Notes: generated from the sequence alone by a model not told the origin. DNA of 64,000 nt from Herbiconiux oxytropis (GCF_024979315.1 NZ_JANLCK010000001.1:124001-188000), one strand, 5' to 3'; numbered from the stretch's first letter, positions 50,853 through 59,902 are shown. Translations and numbers: made by a program.

Positions 50853-52331
50853 TCACGATCGCAGCCAGCCGGAGGAGATCTCGCGGGCCGTGCCTTCCAG
50901 AGAGAGCGCTCCGAGTGCCGCCTCGACCTCACGGAGACCGAGGCCGGAGCGCCTCGCCAGGTCGGCGACGTCCCGAGCCACCCGCTTGCTGAGGGCGTCG
51001 TGGACCCTGGTCGGACCCGCGGCGAGACTTGGGCGGCTCGGCACCCCAGCAACGACGGGGGCGGTGGCAGCCGCCGAGGTCGCAACCGCCGAGGTCGCAG
51101 CCGCCGAGGTCGCAGCCGGAGCCGAGTCTCGTGGCGTTCGCCCCGTCGGCGGAGCACCAGTCGAGGGCACGCCCGACGCGGGCGGTCGTTCGGGTTCGCC
51201 CACGAGCCCATCGAGCAGCGACGGCTGCTGGTTCAGGCGACCGAGGGCGAGCTCGGCCACCTCCGCTGCCGAGGTGACGCACACCGCGTCGTACTCGCGC
51301 AGAAGCCGGTGGCACCCCGCCGAGTTGACGCTCGTGACCGGCCCGGGTACCGCCCCGAGGGCCCGACCGAGCGCCGCGGCGTGACCCGCCGTGTTGAGCG
51401 ATCCCGATCGGTGCCCCGCCTCGACCACCACCGTCGCCACCGACGTCGCGGCGATGAGTCTGTTGCGCTGCAGGAAGCGCCATCGCGTGGGAGCGGCTCC
51501 GCAGGGCAGTTCGGAGACGACCGCTCCCGAGTCGATGATGCGTCTGAGGAGGTCTCCGTGGCCACTGGGATACAGGCGATCGACCCCGCCTGCCAGGTAG
51601 GCGATGGTGGTGCCGCTCGAAGCCAGCGCCGCTCGGTGGGCGATCCCGTCGATCCCGTAGGCGGCCCCCGAGACGATCGAGAAGCCGCGGTCGGAGAGCC
51701 CGGCCGCGAGGTCCATCGCGACGTGCTCGCCGTAGTTCGTGGCGTCTCGCGAACCGACGAGCGCGACCGCCTCACCCGGGCCGCGGAGGTGCGAGAGATC
51801 TCCCCGCACCCACAGTGCGATCGGAGCGTGGGGGCCCAGATCGGCTAGCCCCTCCGGCCAGGCCGGATCACCCGGAACGACGAACTGCGCGCGGTGGTGA
51901 GCGGCCGCCTTCAACGCGGTCAGCACGGTCTTCGACGCCAACCGCGGCTTCCAGCGCTCGAGCGCTGCGGCCACGTCGGCGGGCGGGAGATCAGGGCGCG
52001 CGTGCGCCGAGCACGCACCCACCCATTCGTCGGGCGAGCGTCGCTCGAGCAGCATCGACAGCGCTCGGTCGGCGCCGAACTCACCCACGACGATCCCGGC
52101 GATCACATCTCCCGGTTCGACGAGGCTCGACCAGGCCGCCCGGGCGAACCGCTCATCGATCGACGCGACACCGTCGCGCGTCGCGTCGTCCGGGATGGCG
52201 GTCGCGGTCGCGGTTGCCGCTGCGGAATCCACCGGAACCGACGGAGCACCTTCACCGGGAGCGAGGATCTCCGGCGGAGTCACGGCCCGCACGACGGACT
52301 CCACGTGGGCACGATCCAGATGGTGCAGCAT
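50853..52331 (-). CDS. dprA: DNA-processing protein DprA
   Basis: The 492-residue protein loads RecA onto incoming single-stranded DNA during transformation. A long N-terminal region (about 1-160) precedes the Rossmann-like DprA fold, with VALVGSRDATNYGEHVA, IVSGAAYGIDGIAHRAAL and VVVEAGHRSGSLNTAGHAA. A C-terminal winged-helix (SKRVARDVADLARRSGLGLR) is joined by a Pro/Ala/Thr linker containing 15-bp tandem repeats. The ATG overlaps the comM stop by one nt. Confidence 0.95.
   Translation of the reverse strand: MLHHLDRAHVESVVRAVTPPEILAPGEGAPSVPVDSAAATATATAIPDDATRDGVASIDERFARAAWSSLVEPGDVIAGIVVGEFGADRALSMLLERRSPDEWVGACSAHARPDLPPADVAAALERWKPRLASKTVLTALKAAAHHRAQFVVPGDPAWPEGLADLGPHAPIALWVRGDLSHLRGPGEAVALVGSRDATNYGEHVAMDLAAGLSDRGFSIVSGAAYGIDGIAHRAALASSGTTIAYLAGGVDRLYPSGHGDLLRRIIDSGAVVSELPCGAAPTRWRFLQRNRLIAATSVATVVVEAGHRSGSLNTAGHAAALGRALGAVPGPVTSVNSAGCHRLLREYDAVCVTSAAEVAELALGRLNQQPSLLDGLVGEPERPPASGVPSTGAPPTGRTPRDSAPAATSAAATSAVATSAAATAPVVAGVPSRPSLAAGPTRVHDALSKRVARDVADLARRSGLGLREVEAALGALSLEGTAREISSGWLRS
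51067..51111. repeat. Three tandem 15-bp repeats in the dprA linker
   Basis: Units 51067-51081, 51082-51096 and 51097-51111 share GCAGCCGCCGAGGTC with one change. They encode an Ala/Thr/Ser linker between the DprA fold and the winged helix, so changes in number should be tolerated. Confidence 0.85.
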
Positions 52332-53860
52332 CACGTGGTCACCGACTTGCGGAGGAACAGTGCGCGCCCGATGTGCTGGGCCGACGGCGCCGCCGCCGTG
52401 TCGAGGTCGGCGAGCGTCCACGCGACCCGCAGCACGCGGTCGTAGCCACGCATCGTGAGGGTGCCGCGCTCGAGGGCGCGGTCGATGGGTGATGTGACGG
52501 CCACGGGGAGGCGGCGCGACCCCGTGCGGAACCAGGAGCCCGGCACCTCCGCGTTGGTGCGCCAGGGCGTGGCGGTCAGGCGCGCTGCGGCCACCTCCCG
52601 CGCTCCTTCGACCCGCAGCCGTGCCGAGGCCGTCGTCTCACGCGACGGCTCCCCCGCCAGGCGGATGGCGGCGGTGGTGACACGGTTGACGCGCAACTGC
52701 AGGTCGACCCGGTCGAGCAACGGCCCCGACAGCCGACCCAGATACCGCCGACGGGCGATCGACGTGCAGACGCACGCGATGTCGGAGGTTCCGTGCTGAC
52801 CGCACGGACACGGGTTCGCTGCGAGCACGAGCTGGAAGCGGCCCGGGAAGTGCGCGACGCTGCTCGCCCGGTGGATGGTGATGGTGCCGGACTCGAGCGG
52901 CTGCCGCAGCGTGTCGAGCACCGCGGCGGGGAACTCGGGCGCCTCGTCGAGGAAGAGCACGCCGTGGGCAGCCCGCGCCGCCGCTCCCGGACGGATGATC
53001 TTCGAACCGCCTCCGACGAGCGCCGCTGCCGACGACGTGTGGTGGGGACTCTCGAGCGGGGGTCTGGTGACGAGACCGTCGAGCGACCGCCCCGAGAGCG
53101 ACGTGAGCGACGTGACCACGAGCGACTCCTCGGGCGAGAGGTCGGGCAGGAGCGCCGGGAGCCGATGCGCCAGCATGGTCTTGCCCGCACCGGGCGGACC
53201 GAGCATGAACAGGTGGTGCGCACCGGCGGCGGCCACCACCAGCGCCTCGACGGCGTCCGGGTTGCCCACGACGTCGGCCAGATCACCGACCTCCGTGACG
53301 GGCGCCGGCACGGCCTTCGGCACGATCGCCTCGAGCTCCTGCGGCTCGAGCTCGGCGCCGTGCCGGATGAGGGCATCCCGGAGGGACGTGACCGTCTCGA
53401 CCGAGACATCCGGGACCAATCGGGCCTCGGTCTCGTTGCCCCGCGGCACGACGAACCGCCGGTGCCCCGCCGCCCGTGCCGCCACGATGGCCGGGAGCAC
53501 GCCCTGCATCGGGCGCACCCGGCCGTCGAGACTCAGCTCGCCGAGGTGCACGACGTCGGCGATGGCCGCGTGGTCGATCACTCCCTCGGCCGCGAGCACC
53601 GCCACCGCGATGGCGAGATCGTAGGTGGAGCCGTGCTTGGGCAGTGCCGCCGGTGAGAGGTTGACGACGATCTTCTTGGCCGGCAGCGGACTCCCGCCGT
53701 TGGCCGCGGCCGCCCGCACGCGGTCTTTCGCGTCGGAGAGCGCCGCATCCGGGAGCCCGATGAGCTGGAAGCCCGGGATCGCATCCGCGATGTGCGCCTC
53801 CACCTCGACGACCGCTCCCGAGAGGCCGAGCAGCGCCACCGACAGCGTGCGCGCCACCAT
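52331..53860 (-). CDS. comM: YifB/ComM-family Mg-chelatase-like AAA+ ATPase
   Basis: The 509-residue protein helps branch migration in natural transformation. An N-terminal Lon-like fold (SGAVVEVEAHIADAIPGFQL then DAKDRVRAAAANGG) precedes the AAA+ module with Walker A MLGPPGAGKTMLAHRLP, Walker B GVLFLDEAPEF and the CPCGQHGTSDIACVCTS Cys cluster. A C-terminal Mg-chelatase helical domain is complete. The ATG overlaps the yraN stop by one nt. Confidence 0.96.
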   Translation of the reverse strand: MVARTLSVALLGLSGAVVEVEAHIADAIPGFQLIGLPDAALSDAKDRVRAAAANGGSPLPAKKIVVNLSPAALPKHGSTYDLAIAVAVLAAEGVIDHAAIADVVHLGELSLDGRVRPMQGVLPAIVAARAAGHRRFVVPRGNETEARLVPDVSVETVTSLRDALIRHGAELEPQELEAIVPKAVPAPVTEVGDLADVVGNPDAVEALVVAAAGAHHLFMLGPPGAGKTMLAHRLPALLPDLSPEESLVVTSLTSLSGRSLDGLVTRPPLESPHHTSSAAALVGGGSKIIRPGAAARAAHGVLFLDEAPEFPAAVLDTLRQPLESGTITIHRASSVAHFPGRFQLVLAANPCPCGQHGTSDIACVCTSIARRRYLGRLSGPLLDRVDLQLRVNRVTTAAIRLAGEPSRETTASARLRVEGAREVAAARLTATPWRTNAEVPGSWFRTGSRRLPVAVTSPIDRALERGTLTMRGYDRVLRVAWTLADLDTAAAPSAQHIGRALFLRKSVTT

Positions 53861-54222
53861 CACTCCACCTCGCGAAGGTGCTCGATGGCGGGACTCGCGC
53901 TCCAGCTCGGCGAGACGATGCCCACCACGTCGATGCGCCGGCGCACCGCACGGTGCTCCGGATGCTCCGCCGCCCACGCGGCCGCGAGCAGGTGCAGCCG
54001 CTTGAGCTTGGCAGGCGTGATCGCCTCGAACGGATGTCCGTACGCGACCGACGACCGCGTCTTGACCTCGACGATCACGAGCTCGGGACCGTCTCTCGCG
54101 ACGATGTCGATCTCGCCCACCGCGCACCGCCAGTTGCGCGCCAGGATGTCGAATCCCGACTCCGTCAGGTAGTCGGCCGCGATGCCCTCACCGCGGCGGC
54201 CCAGTTCGTCTTTCGCCTTCAT
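53860..54222 (-). CDS. yraN: UPF0102/YraN-family nuclease-like protein
   Basis: The 120-residue protein has the PD-(D/E)xK-like core GEIDIVARDGPELVIVEVKT, preceded by GIAADYLTESGFDILARNWR. Its biochemical role is uncertain; it regularly accompanies comM and dprA. GGAGG lies five nt before the ATG. Confidence 0.9.
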   Translation of the reverse strand: MKAKDELGRRGEGIAADYLTESGFDILARNWRCAVGEIDIVARDGPELVIVEVKTRSSVAYGHPFEAITPAKLKRLHLLAAAWAAEHPEHRAVRRRIDVVGIVSPSWSASPAIEHLREVE

Positions 54223-54330
54223 AACTGCCTCCGCGACAAGGATGCGCGGCGGGGGGCCCAGGCGAACCGGGGAGGTCGGATCTGTGGAAAGGCGACCGAA
54301 CCGGCAGTGGTGTGGAGGAGAGGCGGAGGC

Positions 54331-54654
54331 CTACTCGTCGAGCGCGAGCTCCTTGGGCAGCTCGAAGTCCTTGCTCGAGAGCTCCTCGACGTTCACGTCC
54401 TTGAAGGTCAGCACACGCACCGACTTCACGAACCGGTCGGAGCGGTACACGTCCCACACCCAGACATCGTTCATGGTGAGCTCGAAGTAGAAGTCGTGCT
54501 CCGTGTCGCGACGGGCCAGCTCGACCTCGTTGGCGAGGTAGAAGCGGCGCTCGGTCTCGATCACGTACTTGAACTGCGAGACGACGTCGCGGTATTCGCG
54601 GTACAGCGCCAGCTCGACCTCACGGTCGTAGTCTTCGAATTCGTCCTCGTCCAT
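54331..54654 (-). CDS. DUF2469 protein
   Basis: The 107-residue acidic protein (FEDYDREVELALYREYRDVV) is conserved almost only in actinobacteria, always near rnhB and yraN. Function unknown. The 108 nt between it and yraN contain no recognisable feature. It follows rnhB by 12 nt and shares its message. Confidence 0.9.
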   Translation of the reverse strand: MDEDEFEDYDREVELALYREYRDVVSQFKYVIETERRFYLANEVELARRDTEHDFYFELTMNDVWVWDVYRSDRFVKSVRVLTFKDVNVEELSSKDFELPKELALDE

Positions 54655-54666
54655 CGTGGGTCCAGT

Positions 54667-55392
54667 CTAGGCCGCAGAACCTTCGGCACGGGACGGGTCG
54701 CCGAAGAGCTTCGTGAGCCAGGTGCGGCGATGCAGATCGGTGGCACCGCGCTCCAGCAGGGCGTCTCGGTGCTCCTCGCTCGCGTAACCCTTGTTGCGCG
54801 CCCAGCCGTAGGGCGGGTGGATGGAGTCGTGCTCGATCATGAGACGGTCGCGCGCCACCTTCGAGATGACGGACGCCGCGGCCACCGACGCGCAGTCGCG
54901 GTCGGCCTTGATCTGGGTGCGGATCGTCAAAGGCGTCGACAGGGCCGGCGTGAGCCAGTCGAAGTGGCCGTCGAGGATGATCGTCGCGGCCATCACGTCG
55001 ACCCCCACCGCGTGCAGCTCGGTGAGGGCGCGCTTGCCGGCGAGACCCAGGCAGGCGCTGATGCCGATCCGGTCGATCTCGTCGGCCGACGCATAGCCGA
55101 CGGCATGGGCGACGCCCCACGACGCCGCGATCGGCGCGAGCTCCTCCCGGCGAGGCTCCGAGAGCATCTTCGAGTCGCGGAGGCCCTTCGGCACCGACCG
55201 GGTGCGCCGCACGTCGATCACGCAGAGGCCGACCGCGACGGGTCCGGCGAGTGCGCCGCGCCCGACCTCGTCGCATCCGATCACGAACCCGCTGTGCGCA
55301 GCCACCGCATCCGGCGACCCGGCGGCGGCACCAGCAGCCCCGGCCCGCACGAGAGCCCGCTCGAGCCTCAGCGTCGGATCTGCGACCGCCAC
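54667..55392 (-). CDS. rnhB: Ribonuclease HII
   Basis: The 241-residue enzyme removes ribonucleotides from DNA. Catalytic residues are in VIGCDEVGRGALAGPV (Asp-Glu pair), DSKMLSEP, and IKADRDCASVAAASVISKVA. The GTG overlaps the lepB stop by one nt (TAGTG), with GGGGAG just upstream. An Ala-rich N-terminus of about 30 residues precedes the domain. Confidence 0.95.
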   Translation of the reverse strand: MAVADPTLRLERALVRAGAAGAAAGSPDAVAAHSGFVIGCDEVGRGALAGPVAVGLCVIDVRRTRSVPKGLRDSKMLSEPRREELAPIAASWGVAHAVGYASADEIDRIGISACLGLAGKRALTELHAVGVDVMAATIILDGHFDWLTPALSTPLTIRTQIKADRDCASVAAASVISKVARDRLMIEHDSIHPPYGWARNKGYASEEHRDALLERGATDLHRRTWLTKLFGDPSRAEGSAA

Positions 55393-56210
55393 TACTCCCC
55401 GCCCGTCGTCGTCGAGGCCGGCGCCGGCTCGACGGCGGCGGCCGCATCCGGAACCGAGCTGAACACCGAACCGTAGTTGTCGAGCCAGGTCCAGTGGTCC
55501 ACCGGCCAGGTCACGAGGATGGCCCGCCCGACGACGTTCTCGATCGGCACGAAGCCCTTCCCGGGCTGGTCCTGGTTGAAGCGCGAGTCGGCGGAGTTGT
55601 AGCGGTTGTCGCCCATCACCCAGAGCGAGCCTTCGGGCACGACGACGTCGAAGGACTCCTGCGAGACGGCCGAGACGCCATCCGGAAGCTTGAGGTAGGC
55701 GCTCTCGTCGAGCGGCACGCCGTTGACGGTCATCTGGCCGAGGGCGTTGCAGCACGCCACATGGTCGCCCGGCAGGCCGATGACGCGCTTGATGAGGTGG
55801 TCGTTGGCGTCGTCGGCGGCGAGGCCGACTCCCTCGAGAACCCAGTCGAGAGCGGCGGCGACCGGGTTCTTCTCGGGCTCGGCGACCGCGGGGAGCCAGC
55901 CGCCCGGATCCTGGAACACCACGACGTCGCCTCGCTCGAGCGGGATGAGGCCGGGCTCGAGCTGGTTGACGAGGATGCGGTCGTCGATCTGCAGCGTGTT
56001 CTCCATCGAACCCGAGGGGATGAAGAACGACCGCACGAGGAAGGTCTTGATGAGCACGGAGGCGAGCAGGGCCACCACGAAGATGATGAGCAGGTCGCGG
56101 GCGAACAGCCACGCGCTCCGCTGCCGCTTGGACCGCCTCTGTTCGGCGGTGTCGCCCTCAGCCTGCTCGTCTGAGGGCACCCCGTTCTGGGGTGCTGTGA
56201 TGTCTGTCAT
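55392..56210 (-). CDS. lepB: Signal peptidase I
   Basis: The 272-residue membrane protease cleaves secretory signal peptides. A charged N-terminus is followed by one transmembrane helix (LLIIFVVALLASVLIKTFLV), the Ser nucleophile in IPSGSMENTL and the Lys base in DHLIKRVIGLPGD. WVMGDNRYNSADSR follows. An acidic/Thr-rich C-terminal tail ends the protein. It lies 87 nt downstream of rplS. Confidence 0.96.
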   Translation of the reverse strand: MTDITAPQNGVPSDEQAEGDTAEQRRSKRQRSAWLFARDLLIIFVVALLASVLIKTFLVRSFFIPSGSMENTLQIDDRILVNQLEPGLIPLERGDVVVFQDPGGWLPAVAEPEKNPVAAALDWVLEGVGLAADDANDHLIKRVIGLPGDHVACCNALGQMTVNGVPLDESAYLKLPDGVSAVSQESFDVVVPEGSLWVMGDNRYNSADSRFNQDQPGKGFVPIENVVGRAILVTWPVDHWTWLDNYGSVFSSVPDAAAAVEPAPASTTTGGE

Positions 56211-56297
56211 TTAACCGCCTGAGCTCCCGAACCACTGTAGTGGCCGGGAGCTCAGGATGCCTTTCATCGCACGCTCGGCATGCGGTGAATTCAGAGG

Positions 56298-56645
56298 CTA
56301 CGCGTCGCGCTTCTCCTTGATCTTGGCCTTCTTGCCGCGGAGGTTGCGCAGGTAGTACAGCTTGGCGCGGCGGACGTCTCCGCGGGTGACGACCTCGATG
56401 TGGTCGATCACGGGCGAGTGCACCGGGAAGGTGCGCTCGACGCCCACCTGGAAGCTGACCTTGCGGACGGTGAAGCTCTCGCGGACACCCTCGTTCTTGC
56501 GGGCGATGACGACGCCCTGGAAGACCTGGATGCGCGAGCGCGTGCCTTCGACGATGTTCACGTGCACCTTGACGGTGTCGCCGGCACGGAAGTCGGGGAT
56601 GTCGCTCCGGAGCGACGCTGCGTCGACTGAGTCGAGGATGTGCAT
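56298..56645 (-). CDS. rplS: 50S ribosomal protein L19
   Basis: The 115-residue protein sits at the 30S-50S interface. The core [19 protein letters not shown] and [18 protein letters not shown] are typical. The ATG gives MHILDSVD; an in-frame ATG or GTG-like start four codons earlier is less likely. The 150-nt region upstream holds an unusual set of inverted repeats. Confidence 0.97.
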   Translation of the reverse strand: MHILDSVDAASLRSDIPDFRAGDTVKVHVNIVEGTRSRIQVFQGVVIARKNEGVRESFTVRKVSFQVGVERTFPVHSPVIDHIEVVTRGDVRRAKLYYLRNLRGKKAKIKEKRDA

Positions 56646-56728
56646 GGTTGTTCGCAATCTGCACCCGCCACAGGTCGAGCACGGCTTCGTTTGTCAGAAG
56701 TGGATGTGCCCGATGAACGCTGGCTCCC

Positions 56729-56773
56729 CTGTGGCAGAACCGGGCCGTGGCACAAGGGTCAATTGTGCCACAG
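56729..56773 (-). promoter_or_regulatory. Three-segment complementary leader or operator before rplS
   Basis: In minus-strand order, segment A (56773-56763) contains CTGTGGCA and GTGGCACAA. Segment B (56755-56747) is TTGTGCCAC and segment C (56736-56729) is TGCCACAG. A pairs perfectly with B (9 bp, 7-nt loop) or with C (8 bp, 29-nt loop), but not both. A possible promoter (TTGCGG, 18-nt spacer, CACAAT) lies over A, so A may be an operator instead. Confidence 0.5.
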
Positions 56774-56795
56774 AACTCGGGCGCGCCGCAAAGCG

Positions 56796-57296
56796 CTAGA
56801 TGCGCGGTGGGGTGCGGCCGTCGGCGGAGGTCTCGATGACGATGTACTCGCCATCGATCCGCGATGTGCGGGGCGGCGCCTGAAGGCGCGACGCCTGCTC
56901 CTCGAAGCCCGCGAGGGCCGAGCGCACGCGCTTGCGCGTCTCGACCACGAGCTGCACGATGCCTGACCAGAACAGCGCGATCAGCGCGACCACCGAGAGA
57001 CTGCCGAGCACCGCGGTGGCGGGGGTGAAGAAGCCCACTGAGATGACGAGACCGTGCAGCACGGTGAGGAGCGCGACGTCGAGCCACGAGACGCACTTGT
57101 CGGCCCGCACGTCTTTTCGCGCGAAGATGAGCCCTGCGGTGGCGAGCATGCCGACGGTGAGCATCATGACGCCGACGATCAGACCCAGGATCTGCCAGCC
57201 CGTCGCGGCGAAGACGCCCCAGCCGACGAGGATCCAGGCCGGCAGGATCACTGCGGCCGGGAACTGCCAGTAGAAGAACGCACGACGGATGAGCAC
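56796..57296 (-). CDS. Integral membrane protein of unknown function
   Basis: The 166-residue protein has four predicted helices (about 10-32, 34-56, 71-89 and 95-117) and a charged C-terminal tail ending in DGEYIVIETSADG. No motif identifies it. The GTG start (VLIRRAFFYW) has no clear ribosome-binding site. It lies between map and rplS, a spot where related genomes differ. Confidence 0.75.
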   Translation of the reverse strand: MLIRRAFFYWQFPAAVILPAWILVGWGVFAATGWQILGLIVGVMMLTVGMLATAGLIFARKDVRADKCVSWLDVALLTVLHGLVISVGFFTPATAVLGSLSVVALIALFWSGIVQLVVETRKRVRSALAGFEEQASRLQAPPRTSRIDGEYIVIETSADGRTPPRI

Positions 57297-57355
57297 GACT
57301 CCAGAGTATTGAGCCTCTCCGCATGTTCGCTGAGACTCGGGTGTATAGGGTCTTC

Positions 57356-57406
57356 ATGGGTGCCGTCACCGCGCATCCGGCAGTGTGCGGAAGGATTCCA
57401 GGATGA
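57356..57406 (+). CDS. Possible 16-codon upstream ORF coupled to map
   Basis: ATG at 57356 reads MGAVTAHPAVCGRIPG and stops with TGA overlapping the map ATG (ATGA). TATAGG ends six nt before this ATG, so it could be a leaderless leader peptide. Nothing is conserved that I can show. It could be chance, as short open frames are common in GC-rich DNA. Confidence 0.3.
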   Translation: MGAVTAHPAVCGRIPG

Positions 57407-58173
57407 TCGAGCTCAAGACCCCGGCCGAGATCGAGCAGATGCGGCCGGCGGGTGCGTTCGTGGCCTCGGTGCTGACCGAGCTGGCCTCGAAGGCGGCTGT
57501 GGGCGTCAACCTCCTGAAGCTCGACAAGATCGCGCACGACATGATCACGGCACGCGGCGCGGAGTCCTGCTACATCGACTACCACCCCTCGTTCGGCGCC
57601 TCGCCCTTCGGCAAGGTGCTCTGCACGAGCGTCAACGACGCCGTGCTGCACGGACTCCCCCACGACTACGCGCTCCGCGACGGCGACGTCCTGAGCCTCG
57701 ACTTCGCCGCCTCGGTCGACGGCTGGGTGTCGGACTCGGCGCTCACGGTGGTGGTCGGGACCCCTCGCTCACCCGAGGACACCCGGCTGATCGAGGTCAC
57801 CACCGCAGCCCTCGAAGCCGGGATCGCGGCGGCCCAGCCCGGCGGGCGGCTCGGCGACATCTCGGCTGCCATCGGCGCCGTCGCATCCGAGGCCGGCTAC
57901 GGCATCAACACCGACTTCGGTGGGCACGGAGTCGGCCGCACGATGCACGGCGACCCGCACGTGCCGAACCAGGGGCGCGCCAACCGCGGGCTGCCCCTTC
58001 GGGCGGGGCTCGTGATCGCGATCGAGCCGTGGTTCCTCGAGACCACCGACAAGATCTACACCGACAAGGACGGCTGGACGCTGCGATCGGCCGACGGATC
58101 GGTGGGAGCGCACATGGAGCACACCGTGGCCATCACGGAGGACGGTCCGCTCGTGCTGACCGCACGCAGCTAG
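57403..58173 (+). CDS. map: Methionine aminopeptidase, type I
   Basis: The 256-residue enzyme removes the initiator Met from new proteins. Metal ligands are two Asp in LDFAASVDGWVSDSALT, His in GGHGVGRTMHGDP, Glu in VIAIEPWFLE and Glu in AHMEHTVAITEDG. The ATG gives MIELKTPAEIEQM and has GAAGGA about seven nt upstream. It faces trmD with a 2-nt gap. Confidence 0.95.
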   Translation: MIELKTPAEIEQMRPAGAFVASVLTELASKAAVGVNLLKLDKIAHDMITARGAESCYIDYHPSFGASPFGKVLCTSVNDAVLHGLPHDYALRDGDVLSLDFAASVDGWVSDSALTVVVGTPRSPEDTRLIEVTTAALEAGIAAAQPGGRLGDISAAIGAVASEAGYGINTDFGGHGVGRTMHGDPHVPNQGRANRGLPLRAGLVIAIEPWFLETTDKIYTDKDGWTLRSADGSVGAHMEHTVAITEDGPLVLTARS

Positions 58174-58175
58174 AC

Positions 58176-58898
58176 CTACTCGTTCGGCAGGAGGTCGGGA
58201 GGTAGGAGGTCGGGGCGCACCGTGCGGGTGCGCTCGATCTGCTGGGCTCGGCGCCAGTCGTCGATGGCCCTGTGGTTGCCGCTCAAGAGGATCGGCGGCA
58301 CCTCGAGCCCTCGCCAGGCGGCGGGCTTGGTGTAGCTCGGGTACTCGAGCAGGCCGTCCTCGTGCGACTCCTCGACGAGGCTCTCGGGGTTGCCGACGAC
58401 GCCGGGGATCAGCCGCCCGATCGCCTCGATCATCGCCATGACGGCGACCTCGCCACCGTTCAGCACGTAGTCGCCGATGCTGACCAGGCGCACCTCGGCG
58501 CGGGTGGCCGCATGGTCGAAGACGCGCTGATCGATGCCCTCGTAGCGGCCGCAGCCGAAGACGAGGTGCTCACGCTGGGCGAGCTCGCGCGCCATCTTCT
58601 GCGTGAAGACGGTGCCGGCCGGGGAGGGGAAGATGACGACGGGGGCGTCACCTCCGGGCGCCTCCGTCTCGGTCGGCAGGATGCTGTCGAGCGCCTCGCC
58701 CCACGGTTCCGGCTTCATGACCATACCGGCGCCGCCGCCGTAGGGGGTGTCGTCGACGGTGCGGTGGCGGTCGTGGGTGAACTCACGGAGGTTGTGCGCC
58801 GTGACGTCGAGCAGACCTGTCTGACGGGCCCTTCCTAGCAGCGAGATGTCGAGCACGTCGAAGAACTCGGGAAAGATCGTGACGACGTCGATGCGCAT
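58176..58898 (-). CDS. trmD: tRNA (guanine37-N1)-methyltransferase
   Basis: The 240-residue SPOUT enzyme uses S-adenosylmethionine to methylate G37 and prevent frameshifting. [20 protein letters not shown] is the usual start. The knot region is [14 protein letters not shown] and [24 protein letters not shown] two codons upstream is less likely. The gene begins 2 nt after the DUF559 gene ends, whereas relatives have rimM there. Confidence 0.96.
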   Translation of the reverse strand: MRIDVVTIFPEFFDVLDISLLGRARQTGLLDVTAHNLREFTHDRHRTVDDTPYGGGAGMVMKPEPWGEALDSILPTETEAPGGDAPVVIFPSPAGTVFTQKMARELAQREHLVFGCGRYEGIDQRVFDHAATRAEVRLVSIGDYVLNGGEVAVMAMIEAIGRLIPGVVGNPESLVEESHEDGLLEYPSYTKPAAWRGLEVPPILLSGNHRAIDDWRRAQQIERTRTVRPDLLPPDLLPNE

Positions 58899-58900
58899 CC

Positions 58901-59818
58901 TCAAAGCCTAACGGCGAGGCCCTCCTTGACATGCCGGGGCGACCAGCGGTGCTCGTGCCGGGCGACGAGCCGGCGGATGACCGCGATCACGCGCGGCCAC
59001 TCCCCCATGACCTGGTCGTAGCTGAGACGGAGGACGAGACAGCCGCATTCGATGAGCGCGAGGTCTCGGGAGCGATCTCGCGCGTAGGCCGAGGCGCCCG
59101 AGTGCCATTCGCGGCCGTCGACCTCGAGCACGAGGCGGTCGCCGATGAGGATGTCGACGCGGCCGGCGCCCGGGATCTGCACCTGGGAGCGATAGGGGAT
59201 GTTGTAGCGGTGGAGGCCGAGACGGGCCTTCGTCTCGAGGCCGGAGGCGGCGCCGGGATCCGTCAGCTCGAGCAGGGCGCGGTACTTGGCCGGGAGGTGC
59301 GCGGTGAGGGACTCGAGCTCGGCGCGTGAGACGCGGCCGAAGTGGAGGGCCGAGTCGAGGGTGACGACGGCGTCGTCCCGGGGCTGGCAGGTGACGGCGT
59401 GGAGGAGGGCCCAAGGGAAGGGGTCCACCGGGCCCTCGGGTTCTGGCAGGTCGGCCCGGTGGGAGCGGTGGAGCGCGATGCCGAAGCGCTCGGGGCGGCC
59501 GAGCGGGATGCGGCGGTCGTGCGGGGACGAGAGGTTGTGGGCTGCAGGGCCCACTCGAACATGCAGGCGCGAGTCATTCAGGCACCAGACCCGCTCGCGC
59601 CTCAACACGGACAGGCAGGTCAGTCGACCACCGACTCGAACAGCTTGGATTACATCCGAAGGACCGTCCGGCAGCGCTACCCAGCCGCGACGGAGGCGAA
59701 GAACGGACTCGCGCTCGACGGCGTCGTTGATTGTCGTGAGTCGGACTCCGCGCGCAACCAGCGCCGCTGTTGACGCAACGCCACCGGCTCGATCGAGCTC
59801 TTCAATGAGATGAGACAT
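58901..59818 (-). CDS. AbiEi-like winged helix plus DUF559 (Vsr-like) nuclease-fold protein
   Basis: The protein has about 305 residues. Residues 1-55 resemble the AbiEi antitoxin helix-turn-helix ([27 protein letters not shown]). Residues about 190-285 form a DUF559 domain with [20 protein letters not shown] and the closing strand [11 protein letters not shown], a PD-(D/E)xK-like core. No toxin gene is adjacent, so antitoxin status is not supported. Start candidates are three Met codons; I chose 59818 because CATAAT ends seven nt before it. It is inserted between rimM and trmD in the same direction. Role unknown: nuclease, regulator or solitary defence relic. Confidence 0.82.
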   Translation of the reverse strand: MSHLIEELDRAGGVASTAALVARGVRLTTINDAVERESVLRLRRGWVALPDGPSDVIQAVRVGGRLTCLSVLRRERVWCLNDSRLHVRVGPAAHNLSSPHDRRIPLGRPERFGIALHRSHRADLPEPEGPVDPFPWALLHAVTCQPRDDAVVTLDSALHFGRVSRAELESLTAHLPAKYRALLELTDPGAASGLETKARLGLHRYNIPYRSQVQIPGAGRVDILIGDRLVLEVDGREWHSGASAYARDRSRDLALIECGCLVLRLSYDQVMGEWPRVIAVIRRLVARHEHRWSPRHVKEGLAVRL

Positions 59819-59825
59819 GCTCATC

Positions 59826-59831
59826 ATTATG
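59826..59831 (-). promoter_or_regulatory. Probable -10 element for the DUF559 gene
   Basis: CATAAT on the minus strand ends seven nt before the ATG at 59818. The region 17 nt upstream lies inside the 54-bp palindrome, so that repeat could act as an operator. Confidence 0.4.
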
Positions 59832-59846
59832 GCGTGCCGAATATCG

Positions 59847-59900
59847 GTAGAAATGTCGAGGACCGACCCCGTATATGGAGTCGGTCCTCGGCATTTCTAC
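59847..59900. repeat. 54-bp palindrome between rimM and the DUF559 gene
   Basis: Two 27-nt arms (59847-59873 and 59874-59900) are inverted copies with three changes and no loop. It starts two nt after the rimM stop. It could end the rpsP-rimM message, attenuate trmD, or be an operator for the DUF559 gene. No T-tract follows on the minus strand. Confidence 0.85.
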
Positions 59901-59902
59901 TG

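Noticed and set aside
51067-51111. 15-bp repeats as a CRISPR-like array
   Set aside because: There are no spacers, the repeats are in frame inside dprA, and they encode a linker.
58901-59827. A type IV toxin-antitoxin pair (AbiEi/AbiEii)
   Set aside because: There is no adjacent nucleotidyltransferase-type toxin gene; the neighbours are trmD and rimM.
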